A program made the translations under genes and the position numbers. Positions 45,833-53,874 of a DNA stretch of 64,000 nt are shown piece after piece. The notes below the pieces were generated by a model that saw only the letters and a list, made by a program, of their open reading frames with translations, did no database searches and was not told the origin of the DNA. Each line of letters begins with the position of its first letter. The stretch's first letter is position 1. Source of the DNA: Crocinitomicaceae bacterium. Its GTDB lineage: Bacteria > Bacteroidota > Bacteroidia > Flavobacteriales_D > Crocinitomicaceae. The DNA is taken from positions 113,642-177,641 of the forward strand of contig JAQWHI010000009.1 in the NCBI GenBank assembly GCA_029249445.1, in the 5' to 3' direction.

Positions 45833-47173
45833 ATGAGCATGTTCAAAAAAATATTAATTGCGAACAGAGGAGAGATAGCTTTACGTGTTATTCGTACATG
45901 TAAGGAAATGGGAATTAAAACGGTGGCGGTTTACTCAACTGCTGATAAGGATAGCTTACCTGTGCGATTTGCAGATGAAGCTGTATGTATCGGACCTGCT
46001 GTAAGTGCCGAATCGTATCTTTCGATCCCGAACATTATCGCCGCTGCAGAAATTACAAATGCAGATGCCATTCACCCAGGATATGGCTTTTTGTCTGAAA
46101 ATGCCAAATTTTCACGTGTGTGTGAGGAGCACAACATCAAATTTATTGGAGCAACTCCCGAGCAAATTGATGGAATGGGAGATAAAGCAAATGCAAAAGC
46201 CACTATGATTGCGGCCAATGTGCCATGTATACCTGGATCTAAAGGATTGCTCAAGGATCTTGCTGATGCCAAGAAAACAGCAAAAGTTGTTAAATATCCC
46301 GTCATTCTTAAGGCAACTGCTGGTGGTGGAGGTAAAGGAATGCGCATTGTTTGGAAAGAAGAAGATATGGAAGCTGCTTGGGATGGAACAAGAGCCGAGT
46401 CTGCCGCAGCCTTCGGGAACGATGGTATTTACATGGAAAAATTTATCGAGGACCCACGACATATCGAAATTCAAATTGCTGGTGATCAGTATGGAAATGC
46501 ATGTCATTTATCGGAAAGAGATTGTTCGATTCAACGACGTCACCAAAAGCTAGTAGAAGAGACTCCTTCACCATTCATGACAGATGAGCTTCGTAAAAAA
46601 ATGGGAGAAGCTGCCATTAAGGCTACAAAAGCTGTGAACTATGAAGGCGTTGGAACTGTTGAGTTCTTGGTCGATAAGCACCGTGATTTTTATTTCATGG
46701 AAATGAACACACGAATTCAAGTTGAACATACAATTACTGAAGAAGTAATTAATTATGATTTGATTAAAGAGCAAATAAAATTGGCTGCAGGAGATAAGAT
46801 GTCAGGGGAAAATTATTTCCCAAAACTGCATGCCATTCAGTGCCGCATCAATGCAGAGGATCCAAAGGCAAACTTTAGACCTTCTCCAGGAAAGATAACG
46901 AGCTACCATTCGCCAGGAGGACATGGTATTCGGATTGATACACACGTTTATGCAGGTTATACAATTTCTCCAAATTATGACTCTATGATTTCGAAGCTTA
47001 TTGTAGTAGCGCAGACACGAGAGGAAGCAATTAAGAAAATGAAACGTGCTTTAGGAGAATACATCATTGAAGGTATTCAAACGACAATTCCGTTTCACCA
47101 AAAATTAATGGAAGACCCGAAGTTTATCGAGGGAGATTTCACGACAGCATTTATGGATACTTTTGAATTTTAA
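45833..47173 (+). CDS. accC: Biotin carboxylase subunit of acetyl-CoA carboxylase
   Basis: AccC carboxylates the biotin of AccB with ATP and bicarbonate. The 446-residue product has the opening [16 protein letters not shown], the glycine-rich ATP-grasp loop [31 protein letters not shown] and the active-site [24 protein letters not shown] gives two close starts (45833 or 45839). It is the last gene of the operon, followed by a UUCG-loop terminator. Confidence 0.95.
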   Translation: MSMFKKILIANRGEIALRVIRTCKEMGIKTVAVYSTADKDSLPVRFADEAVCIGPAVSAESYLSIPNIIAAAEITNADAIHPGYGFLSENAKFSRVCEEHNIKFIGATPEQIDGMGDKANAKATMIAANVPCIPGSKGLLKDLADAKKTAKVVKYPVILKATAGGGGKGMRIVWKEEDMEAAWDGTRAESAAAFGNDGIYMEKFIEDPRHIEIQIAGDQYGNACHLSERDCSIQRRHQKLVEETPSPFMTDELRKKMGEAAIKATKAVNYEGVGTVEFLVDKHRDFYFMEMNTRIQVEHTITEEVINYDLIKEQIKLAAGDKMSGENYFPKLHAIQCRINAEDPKANFRPSPGKITSYHSPGGHGIRIDTHVYAGYTISPNYDSMISKLIVVAQTREEAIKKMKRALGEYIIEGIQTTIPFHQKLMEDPKFIEGDFTTAFMDTFEF

Positions 47174-47194
47174 AAGTCACTGTTAAAATGTTGC

Positions 47195-47221
47195 GCCTTA
47201 ACTTCGGTTGGGGCTTTTTTT
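47195..47221 (+). terminator. UUCG-loop terminator of the DUF177-accC operon
   Basis: An 8-bp stem (GCCTTAAC at 47195-47202 with GTTGGGGC at 47207-47214, two G-T pairs), a TTCG tetraloop and seven T residues. It lies 21 bp past the accC stop. Confidence 0.85.
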
Positions 47222-47228
47222 TGCTAAT

Positions 47229-47426
47229 TTGATTTGGAAAGGATTTCGCCCATGCTCGCCAACAGGATTGCCTTACATCTGTCGAAGTAAAACCTATCCG
47301 AATTTAATTTATGCCACGGGACACGGCATGATGGGGTTAAGCTTGGCCCCAGCTACAGGAAAACTTGTTAATGAGCTAATCATTGGTCAAAAGACATCCG
47401 TTTCTTTAGATCAGTTTGGAGTTTAA
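47229..47426 (+). pseudogene. Decayed 3' fragment of a D-amino-acid dehydrogenase-like FAD oxidoreductase
   Basis: About 65 codons (LIWKGFRPCSPTGLPYI-like onward) match the C-terminal FAD-binding end of DadA-type enzymes, including the characteristic RPCSPTGLP, YATGHGMMGLSLAPATGKL and a stop just short of the usual end. Everything upstream, more than 300 residues of the family, is missing; the only possible start, at 47208, lies inside the accC terminator stem. A family Gly appears as Cys in PYICRSK. No full copy is in the window. This fills most of the 353-bp gap between accC and ftsX. Confidence 0.8.
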
Positions 47427-47511
47427 AATAGTACTTTCTGAACCGATAGAATCAACAATGGTTGTTGCATAACTAATTCTTATGTGCAACACCAAATCAT
47501 GGAGTTTAAAG

Positions 47512-47519
47512 TAACTTTG
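47512..47519 (+). promoter_or_regulatory. Candidate -7 box of the ftsX operon (near-leaderless)
   Basis: TAACTTTG matches TAnnTTTG. It ends seven bases before the ftsX ATG, so any 5' leader should be at most a few nucleotides. Confidence 0.55.
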
Positions 47520-47526
47520 ATATACG

Positions 47527-48414
47527 ATGGCAAGAAGAACAGATAAAAACAGCAGACGAGGTGTGAAAAGTAGCTATGTATCTACCATTATTGGGATATC
47601 GCTCGTATTGTTTTTGATTGGGCTCGTTTTGGGAGGTTTTTTCGGTTTGGAGAATGTTCAGCGCCAGGCAAAAGAAAACTTAACGGCCGATATTTTCTTC
47701 ACTCCTGAATTAAACGATTCGGACATTAAGCAAATTGAGCAAGAACTAAAAACATGGAATGAGTTTAGCACGGTAACTTATGTTTCTGCAGACCGCGCCC
47801 TAGAGGAGTTTGCTGGTCTTGGTGATAAGGAGGAAATTTTAGAAATATTGGATGGTGAACAACCGATCCCAACAAACATCAGTTTTCAGCCCAAAGAAGA
47901 ATATGCTACAATAGACGGTATGATGTCCATAAAGAATAAAATTCTTGAAAATTATGGTGATCAAATCGATGATGTAAATTATCAGGAAGAAAGTGTTGAA
48001 TCGGTAAATCTTGGTTTTAGACAATTCGTTCTTTTGTTTGCTGCAGTTGCCTTGCTTCTGATTGTTATCGCGGTGGCAATGATCAATAATACAATCCGAT
48101 TGGCACTTTATTCGAAACGATTTTCAATTAAAACAATGCAACTTGTGGGGGCTCGGTCACGATACATACGCCGCCCATTCTTATGGCAGGCCATTGGTAT
48201 AGGTGTTGTCAGTGCTATAATTGGCATGGCAATTTTACTCGGACTTTTTTACGCCCTCAACAATGTGCTTGACTCCATTGAAATTATTTATGACCTCAAA
48301 ACACTTCTTTTACTGCTTGGAATTCTCGTTGCTATTGGTATTATCATCACACTAATTTCAACATGGTTTGCTCTTAACAAATATTTGAGAATGAAATTAG
48401 ATGATTTGTATTAA
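47527..48414 (+). CDS. ftsX: Cell division protein FtsX
   Basis: FtsX is the membrane partner of the ATPase FtsE and activates cell-wall hydrolases at the division site. The 295-residue protein has one N-terminal membrane segment (about residues 22-43), a periplasmic domain (about 45-155, including ELNDSDIKQIEQEL) and three C-terminal segments with the MINNTIRLALYSKR coupling region between. ftsE is not in the window, which is usual in Bacteroidota. It starts the operon with DUF3098, uppP, truB and queA. Confidence 0.92.
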   Translation: MARRTDKNSRRGVKSSYVSTIIGISLVLFLIGLVLGGFFGLENVQRQAKENLTADIFFTPELNDSDIKQIEQELKTWNEFSTVTYVSADRALEEFAGLGDKEEILEILDGEQPIPTNISFQPKEEYATIDGMMSIKNKILENYGDQIDDVNYQEESVESVNLGFRQFVLLFAAVALLLIVIAVAMINNTIRLALYSKRFSIKTMQLVGARSRYIRRPFLWQAIGIGVVSAIIGMAILLGLFYALNNVLDSIEIIYDLKTLLLLLGILVAIGIIITLISTWFALNKYLRMKLDDLY

Positions 48415-48423
48415 ATTTGAAGT

Positions 48424-48756
48424 ATGAGCAAGAAAACAACCACTAATAAAACAACGAACTCGAGTCAATCAAGTATGAGCAAATCGGATGAGCAAAAAGA
48501 AGTCTCTTTAAAGGAGTTCAGCAAGAAGGCCCCATATGCATTTAATGCGAAAAATTATAAACTTCTTTTGATTGGATTGGCGATCAACATACTTGGTTTT
48601 ATCTTGATGATTGGTGGAGCTGCTGAAGACCCAAATGAATTTAATGCAGATGAGCTTTTTGGAACGGTGCGAATTACCATTGCCCCAATTTTTATCGTTC
48701 TCGGTTATATTGTAATCCTTTATGCAATTATGAAAAAGCCGAAAACAAACCAATAA
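48424..48756 (+). CDS. DUF3098 small membrane protein
   Basis: A 110-residue protein with a Ser/Thr/Lys-rich cytoplasmic N-terminus (about residues 1-38) and two membrane segments (about 45-64 and 81-101), with the conserved block YKLLLIGLAINILGFILMIGG broken across the first segment. DUF3098 proteins occur in Bacteroidota in this place between ftsX and uppP; the role is unknown, with division or envelope lipid work a fair guess from the neighbours. It starts 9 bp after ftsX and ends 9 bp before uppP. Confidence 0.88.
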   Translation: MSKKTTTNKTTNSSQSSMSKSDEQKEVSLKEFSKKAPYAFNAKNYKLLLIGLAINILGFILMIGGAAEDPNEFNADELFGTVRITIAPIFIVLGYIVILYAIMKKPKTNQ

Positions 48757-48765
48757 GAAATATTC

Positions 48766-49824
48766 ATGGATTTACTTGAAGCGATTCTTCTTGGCATTAT
48801 CCAGGGATTAACCGAGTTCTTACCTGTAAGTAGTAGTGGACATATCGAATTGGGCAAAGCCCTCTTAGGAAGTGTTCCTGAGGAGGGAATGTTGATGACT
48901 GTGATTCTCCATTTTGCAACTGCCTTGAGTACAATTGTCATTTTTCGAAAAGAGATTCTTGAAATATTCAAAGGCCTTTTTCAATTCAAAAACAACGAAC
49001 AGCTGCGGTTTTCTGTTTTAATTGTGTTATCAATGATTCCAGCTGCCTTTGTTGGGATACTGTTTGAAGATGAAATAGATACTTTTTTCAGTGAAAATAT
49101 TTTCCTTGTTGGAATGATGTTGATAGGAACTGGAGGCCTATTGTTTCTTGCCAATAGAGCAAAAGCAACAGAAGGAAAGGTAACGCCATTGCGGGCAATA
49201 ATTATTGGAATTGCTCAGGCCATTGCAATACTGCCTGGAATCTCTCGATCTGGAGCAACAATAGGAACGGCCGTACTTCTTGGGGTTGATCGCACACGAG
49301 CAGCACGGTTTTCTTTTTTAATGGTGGTCCCACTAATTTTTGGTGCAATGCTTGTGAAGACAAAAGATTATCTTGAAGTTCAAAGTGTTGAAGCAAAAAG
49401 CCACCCCTTTAAAAAATCAGAGGAAATACTTAAAGCATTGCGTTCGGATTATGAATTTGTTTCAAATAAAGGTGTGAAGTCGGCGTTAGTTCGAAAAGAA
49501 ACACACTGGACGGAATTAAAAAATGAAGGAGTGTTGTGCTCTTGTCAAGTGGCTTCATTGGAAGAAAGGTACGGGAAAGACTTACGATCTGCGGGACTCT
49601 CAGAGGATCAGGTAGCCATAATGACAACCCATCATTTGTCAAAGGTTCGCCCTTTGGGAAGTACGAATAAAGCATCGATTATAGCAGGGTTTTTTGCTGC
49701 ATTTTTCACAGGGCTTTTAGCATGTACATGGATGATTAAGATTGTGAAGCGAAGCAAATTAAGTTACTTCTCGTTTTATTGTTTTGCAGTAGGATTAGCA
49801 GCTATAATTTGGTCAATTGTATAA
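48766..49824 (+). CDS. uppP: Undecaprenyl-diphosphate phosphatase with extra internal domain
   Basis: UppP (BacA) recycles the lipid carrier of cell-wall synthesis by removing a phosphate from undecaprenyl diphosphate. Both signature blocks are present: LPVSSSGHIELG (residues 19-30) and LPGISRSGATIG (156-167). The usual length is about 265 residues; this product has 352, because a hydrophilic stretch of about 85-95 residues (205-300) sits between the membrane segments ending MVVPLIFGAMLV and beginning ASIIAGFFAAFF. The insert includes CSC (258-260) and a His pair (289-290). The frame is intact. Its last 8 bp overlap a possible upstream start of truB. Confidence 0.92.
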   Translation: MDLLEAILLGIIQGLTEFLPVSSSGHIELGKALLGSVPEEGMLMTVILHFATALSTIVIFRKEILEIFKGLFQFKNNEQLRFSVLIVLSMIPAAFVGILFEDEIDTFFSENIFLVGMMLIGTGGLLFLANRAKATEGKVTPLRAIIIGIAQAIAILPGISRSGATIGTAVLLGVDRTRAARFSFLMVVPLIFGAMLVKTKDYLEVQSVEAKSHPFKKSEEILKALRSDYEFVSNKGVKSALVRKETHWTELKNEGVLCSCQVASLEERYGKDLRSAGLSEDQVAIMTTHHLSKVRPLGSTNKASIIAGFFAAFFTGLLACTWMIKIVKRSKLSYFSFYCFAVGLAAIIWSIV

Positions 49825-49828
49825 CCTA

Positions 49829-50527
49829 ATGAAGGCAACCGATTTTCAAGATGGCCAGACGCTTGTTGTAGACAAACCATTGAATTGGACTTCATTTGAT
49901 GTAGTTAATAAATTGCGTTGGAACTTAAAGCAAAAGCTCAAAGTAAAAAAAATCAAAGTTGGTCATGCAGGCACATTGGATCCATTGGCGACGGGAGTCC
50001 TTGTCATTTGTACTGGTAAACACACAAAGAATATCAATGAATTAGTGGTCGGAGAAAAGACCTATACAGGAAAAATCCTTCTTGGTAAATCAACACCATC
50101 ATACGATTTGGAATCAGAATATGATCACGAGTTCCCGATAGAACATATAACCGAGGAGAGAATGCAAGAGGTTCGGCGGTCGTTTATTGGAGAACAAGAT
50201 CAAATACCACCAATATTTTCTGCAAAACAGGTCGATGGCAAACGGGCGTATGATCTCGCTAGAGCGGGAAAAGAGGTTGTATTAAAGGCGAATAGAATTA
50301 CCATCTCTGCATTTGAGATTGACACAACTAATTTTCCTGAAATCGGATTTGAATTGTCATGCAGCAAAGGCACCTATATACGATCTGTTGCAAATGATTT
50401 TGGTAAAAAATTAAACTCCGGAGGTACATTAATCGAACTAAGACGTACAAAATCAGGAGCGCAAAGGATAGAAGAAAGCAAGTCCGTCGATGAGTGGATT
50501 CAGATAATTCGGGATCTAGACCTTTAG
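49829..50527 (+). CDS. truB: tRNA pseudouridine(55) synthase TruB
   Basis: TruB makes pseudouridine 55 in the T loop of tRNAs. The catalytic Asp51 is in GHAGTLDPLATGVL; later blocks KTYTGKILLG and SCSKGTYIRSVANDFG are diagnostic. I chose the ATG at 49829 (MKATDFQDG) over a TTG at 49817 because it is an ATG and fits the family; it then starts 4 bp after uppP. The product has 232 residues. Confidence 0.95.
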   Translation: MKATDFQDGQTLVVDKPLNWTSFDVVNKLRWNLKQKLKVKKIKVGHAGTLDPLATGVLVICTGKHTKNINELVVGEKTYTGKILLGKSTPSYDLESEYDHEFPIEHITEERMQEVRRSFIGEQDQIPPIFSAKQVDGKRAYDLARAGKEVVLKANRITISAFEIDTTNFPEIGFELSCSKGTYIRSVANDFGKKLNSGGTLIELRRTKSGAQRIEESKSVDEWIQIIRDLDL

Positions 50528-50543
50528 AACAGCTTAATTTTTA

Positions 50544-50551
50544 TACCTTTG
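50544..50551 (+). promoter_or_regulatory. Candidate -7 box upstream of queA
   Basis: TACCTTTG matches TAnnTTTG and lies 43 bases before the queA ATG at 50595, so queA may have its own promoter inside the operon. Confidence 0.45.
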
Positions 50552-50594
50552 CCACCCCATAATCTAAAAAGATGTAGCAGTGGTAATGAACAAA

Positions 50595-51644
50595 ATGAAA
50601 TTATCTCAATTTAACTTCGACCTTCCGGAGGAGTTAATTGCAGAATACCCTAGCGATAATAGAGATGAAGCGCGATTAATGGTGATTCATCGAGATTCAG
50701 GAAAAATAGAACACAAGCTCTTTCGAGATGTTATTGATTACATCGATGAAAAAGATGTAATGATCATGAATAATACAAAGGTTTTTCCTGCTAGAATGTA
50801 TGGTAATAAGGAAAAGACAGGCGCAAAGATCGAAGTCTTTTTATTAAGAGAGCTAAACCGAGAAAGCCTCCTTTGGGATGTTCTTGTAGATCCAGCCCGA
50901 AAAATTCGGATCGGAAACAAATTGTATTTCGGGGATGACGATTCATTGGTTGCTGAGGTAATTGATAATACCACATCGAGAGGGCGTACACTTCGATTCT
51001 TATTCGATGGTCCGTATGAAGAATTTAAAAAAGCAATTACGAAATTGGGTGAAACGCCACTTCCAAAATACATCAAAAGGGGTGTTGAAAAATCCGATGC
51101 AGACCGTTATCAAACAATATATGCAAAAGAAGAGGGAGCTGTTGCCGCACCAACTGCAGGCTTGCATTTTTCTCGTCAGTTACTGAAACGATTGGAATTG
51201 AAAGGAGTTGACTTTGCAGAGGTAACCTTGCACATAGGTCTTGGAACATTCCGACCTGTGGAGGTGGAAGATTTGACCAAACACAAAATGGATTCAGAGC
51301 GTGCCTTCATTAAACAAGAATGTGCCGATATTGTAAACAATGCAAAAAGAAATAAGAATAAAATCATTGCTGTTGGAACAACATCGATGCGTTCAATTGA
51401 AAGTTCCGTTTCGACCGATGGTTTCTTGAAGCCATATGAAGGGTGGACAAACAAATTTATTTTCCCTCCATACGACTTTAGCATCGCAGATGCCTTGATT
51501 ACAAATTTCCACACGCCATTATCGACTTTGTTAATGATGATCTCTGCGTTTGGAGGTCATGAATTAATGATGTCAGCGTATCAAGAGGCGATCAAAGAAA
51601 AATATAAATTTTATTCTTACGGGGATGCAATGTTAATCCTGTAA
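50595..51644 (+). CDS. queA: S-adenosylmethionine:tRNA ribosyltransferase-isomerase
   Basis: QueA adds the ribosyl unit of SAM to 7-aminomethyl-7-deazaguanine in tRNA to form epoxyqueuosine, the substrate of QueG (31608). The product opens [19 protein letters not shown], the classic start, and carries [21 protein letters not shown] and [10 protein letters not shown], all conserved. Upstream starts at 50580 (GTG) and 50586 (ATG) are possible but extend beyond the family start. A UUCG-loop terminator follows. Confidence 0.95.
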   Translation: MKLSQFNFDLPEELIAEYPSDNRDEARLMVIHRDSGKIEHKLFRDVIDYIDEKDVMIMNNTKVFPARMYGNKEKTGAKIEVFLLRELNRESLLWDVLVDPARKIRIGNKLYFGDDDSLVAEVIDNTTSRGRTLRFLFDGPYEEFKKAITKLGETPLPKYIKRGVEKSDADRYQTIYAKEEGAVAAPTAGLHFSRQLLKRLELKGVDFAEVTLHIGLGTFRPVEVEDLTKHKMDSERAFIKQECADIVNNAKRNKNKIIAVGTTSMRSIESSVSTDGFLKPYEGWTNKFIFPPYDFSIADALITNFHTPLSTLLMMISAFGGHELMMSAYQEAIKEKYKFYSYGDAMLIL

Positions 51645-51666
51645 GCAAATCAAGAAGATTACAACC

Positions 51667-51697
51667 AAAAGGAGGACTTTCGAGTTCTCCTTTTTTT
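51667..51697 (+). terminator. UUCG-loop terminator after queA
   Basis: A 10-bp stem (AAGGAGGACT at 51669-51678 with AGTTCTCCTT at 51683-51692, one G-T pair), TTCG tetraloop and a T-run. It lies 22 bp after the queA stop. Confidence 0.87.
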
Positions 51698-51856
51698 GTT
51701 TGAGAGTGGAATAGTTAGGTCTTGAGCTTCTTGTTTTTACAAATAAGTTTATCATTTGTCTGTTAAATGTATCAGATCTATCCAACGGAATTATTTCAGA
51801 AATAATATTTTTCACAATTCACCTTAAAAACGGCTGTTTCTACCCTAAATAATGAT

Positions 51857-51864
51857 TATTTTTG
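51857..51864 (+). promoter_or_regulatory. Candidate -7 box of the cyoE-coxC operon
   Basis: TATTTTTG matches TAnnTTTG and ends 17 bases before the ATG at 51882. It lies just inside a longer possible frame starting at 51852, which it argues against. Confidence 0.5.
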
Positions 51865-51881
51865 GGGTGAAATATTCCGCC

Positions 51882-52772
51882 ATGGAAATTGCTGCAAATA
51901 AAATATCTTTAATCGATAAGTTAAAAGCTTATTTGGTCTTCACAAAATTCCGTTTGTCGGCTCTTGTAATAGTGTCTGCCTTGTCGGGATTTCTCTTTGC
52001 TGGAGGAATTGATGGGTATCAAATGACATTGCTTCTTATCGGAGGTCTATTGGTCACTGCAGCGTCTAATGGTTCTAATCAAATTTGGGAAAGAGACCTT
52101 GATAAGCTGATGAAACGTACGGAACGACGTCCAATTCCAATGCAACACATGTCAGTTTTTGAGGGCGTGATTGTTGTCGGAATTTGCTTGTTGATCGGAA
52201 CATATATGTTGTATCAAATCAACATGTATTCTGCCGTGCTTGGGGTGTTGGCTTTCGTAATGTATGTATTTCTCTACACTCCATTGAAAAGAATAACACC
52301 TTGGGCAGTTTTCGTAGGCGCATTTCCAGGCGCAATTCCACCAATGCTTGGTGCGATTGCCGCAACAGGTGAGTTCGGTCTAGTTCCGGGCGTTTTATTC
52401 TTTGTACAGTTCACTTGGCAATTCCCTCATTTTTGGGCAATAGCTTGGGTTTCATACGATGATTACAAGGCTGGAGGCTTTTCTTTACTGCCGTCTAGAG
52501 AAGGAAAATCAAAAAACTCGGCATTTCAAATTGCAGTGTATTCACTTGCACTTATTCCATTTAGTTTGTTGCCTTGGATCATGGAGTGGACAGGAACGAT
52601 TTCATTGATTATTGCATTGATGCTTGGAATTGCGTTCTTTTTGTATTCCTACCGATTGCTTGTTACATGTGATGATCGAGATGCGAGAAAATTGATGTTT
52701 GCATCATTTCTCTATCTTCCAATTATACAGTTTTTATATGTTTTTGATCGCCTTCCGGGCGTTATGGATTAA
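51882..52772 (+). CDS. cyoE: Protoheme IX farnesyltransferase
   Basis: CyoE (CtaB) farnesylates heme b to heme o, the precursor of heme a for the oxidase encoded at 27330-30426. The prenyl-diphosphate binding motif is NGSNQIWERDLDKLMKRT followed by ERRPIP; a second Asp-rich region is VSYDDYKAGGFSLLP. About nine membrane segments are seen. The ATG at 51882 (MEIAANKIS) gives 296 residues. It is 12 bp before the first coxC and opens the oxidase-assembly operon. Confidence 0.94.
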   Translation: MEIAANKISLIDKLKAYLVFTKFRLSALVIVSALSGFLFAGGIDGYQMTLLLIGGLLVTAASNGSNQIWERDLDKLMKRTERRPIPMQHMSVFEGVIVVGICLLIGTYMLYQINMYSAVLGVLAFVMYVFLYTPLKRITPWAVFVGAFPGAIPPMLGAIAATGEFGLVPGVLFFVQFTWQFPHFWAIAWVSYDDYKAGGFSLLPSREGKSKNSAFQIAVYSLALIPFSLLPWIMEWTGTISLIIALMLGIAFFLYSYRLLVTCDDRDARKLMFASFLYLPIIQFLYVFDRLPGVMD

Positions 52773-52784
52773 TATCATTTTACT

Positions 52785-53849
52785 ATGAATAAAGAAATAA
52801 AGAAGACAGTGAGTGGAGACAATAAAAAGCAAGTTGAAAAGGCCAAAATGAGTCTCATTTATGTCGGGATTCTATCTGTTGTTATGTTTTTTGGTGGATT
52901 GACCTCTGCCTACATTGTCTCTATGGGAGATGCATTTTGGATTAAGTTTCCATTGCCAAATGCATTTTGGATTAGTACGGCGTTAATACTGCTAAGTAGT
53001 GCTGTTTTTCAATTCTCAATTTCTTTCGCTCGAAAAGGAAAATTGAAAGCAATGAAAATTAGTATTGTTATTACGCTTCTATTGGGACTGGGTTTTGTCT
53101 ATTCGCAATACAAAGGATATGGACAACTTGCAGCGAAAGGGTCGCACCTTACGGGAAGTGGAATCGTTGTTTCTGACGGGAAATATGGCAGTTATTTTTC
53201 AATCAAACAAAATGGTGAGTTCATCGTCGTTGATGGAAATGATTACATCCGACTCGGGGAAAAACTTACCGAAGAGGAGATGCAATCGCTAAAAACATTT
53301 ACAAAACAATTTTTAAAACCAAAGGACAAAGAACAGTTCCAAGTAAAAGACGACGGAGTGCATCGACTGTATTGGGAAGATCAAGAGATGGATATTTTGG
53401 ATGGGGAACTTCAAACAAATAAGGGAGTTAAGATGGAAGCTGTTGATCGAATTCGATTATCCTACATGGCTGCACACATTCAGGACGACAGGGGTCATTT
53501 TTTCATGCGAGGACAGATTGGAGAAGATTTTCACATCTACTACAAAGGGGTAGAGATGGGTTACAAGAATGGAAATCTAACCTACAATGGAGTAAAACTT
53601 GACACTTATTTGCAAGTCAAAGCATTGGAGTCTGCCGATACGGCGTCATCCTATTTGTGGGGGATTACAATTGCCCATTTGCTGCATATCATAGTGACAC
53701 TTTTGTACCTAATTCGTCTTGTAATAAGTTCATTTTCAGGAGCAATAAATCAGGAACAGAATGTAAGTCTCAGAATGGGGATTGTCTTCTGGCACTTTTT
53801 AGGATTTTTATGGTTGCTATTACTACTTTTTTTACTTTTTATTCATTAA
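52785..53849 (+). CDS. coxC: Heme-copper oxidase subunit III, first copy, with large internal insert
   Basis: This is the short-type subunit III of Bacteroidota oxidases (normally about 195 residues, five membrane segments). Segments 1-3 (about residues 22-45, 59-80, 90-108) and 4-5 (about 290-312, 328-352) are present with family blocks MFFGGLTSAYIVS and IVFWHFLGFLWL. Between segments 3 and 4 lies an insert of about 160 residues (127-286) that looks beta-rich, with turns such as GEFIVVDGN, DILDGELQTN and NGNLTYNGVKL. The insert probably lies in the periplasm. The frame is intact. It follows cyoE by 12 bp and precedes the second subunit III by 25 bp. Confidence 0.88.
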   Translation: MNKEIKKTVSGDNKKQVEKAKMSLIYVGILSVVMFFGGLTSAYIVSMGDAFWIKFPLPNAFWISTALILLSSAVFQFSISFARKGKLKAMKISIVITLLLGLGFVYSQYKGYGQLAAKGSHLTGSGIVVSDGKYGSYFSIKQNGEFIVVDGNDYIRLGEKLTEEEMQSLKTFTKQFLKPKDKEQFQVKDDGVHRLYWEDQEMDILDGELQTNKGVKMEAVDRIRLSYMAAHIQDDRGHFFMRGQIGEDFHIYYKGVEMGYKNGNLTYNGVKLDTYLQVKALESADTASSYLWGITIAHLLHIIVTLLYLIRLVISSFSGAINQEQNVSLRMGIVFWHFLGFLWLLLLLFLLFIH

Positions 53850-53874
53850 ACTTGCACATTAAAATATTTTAAGA

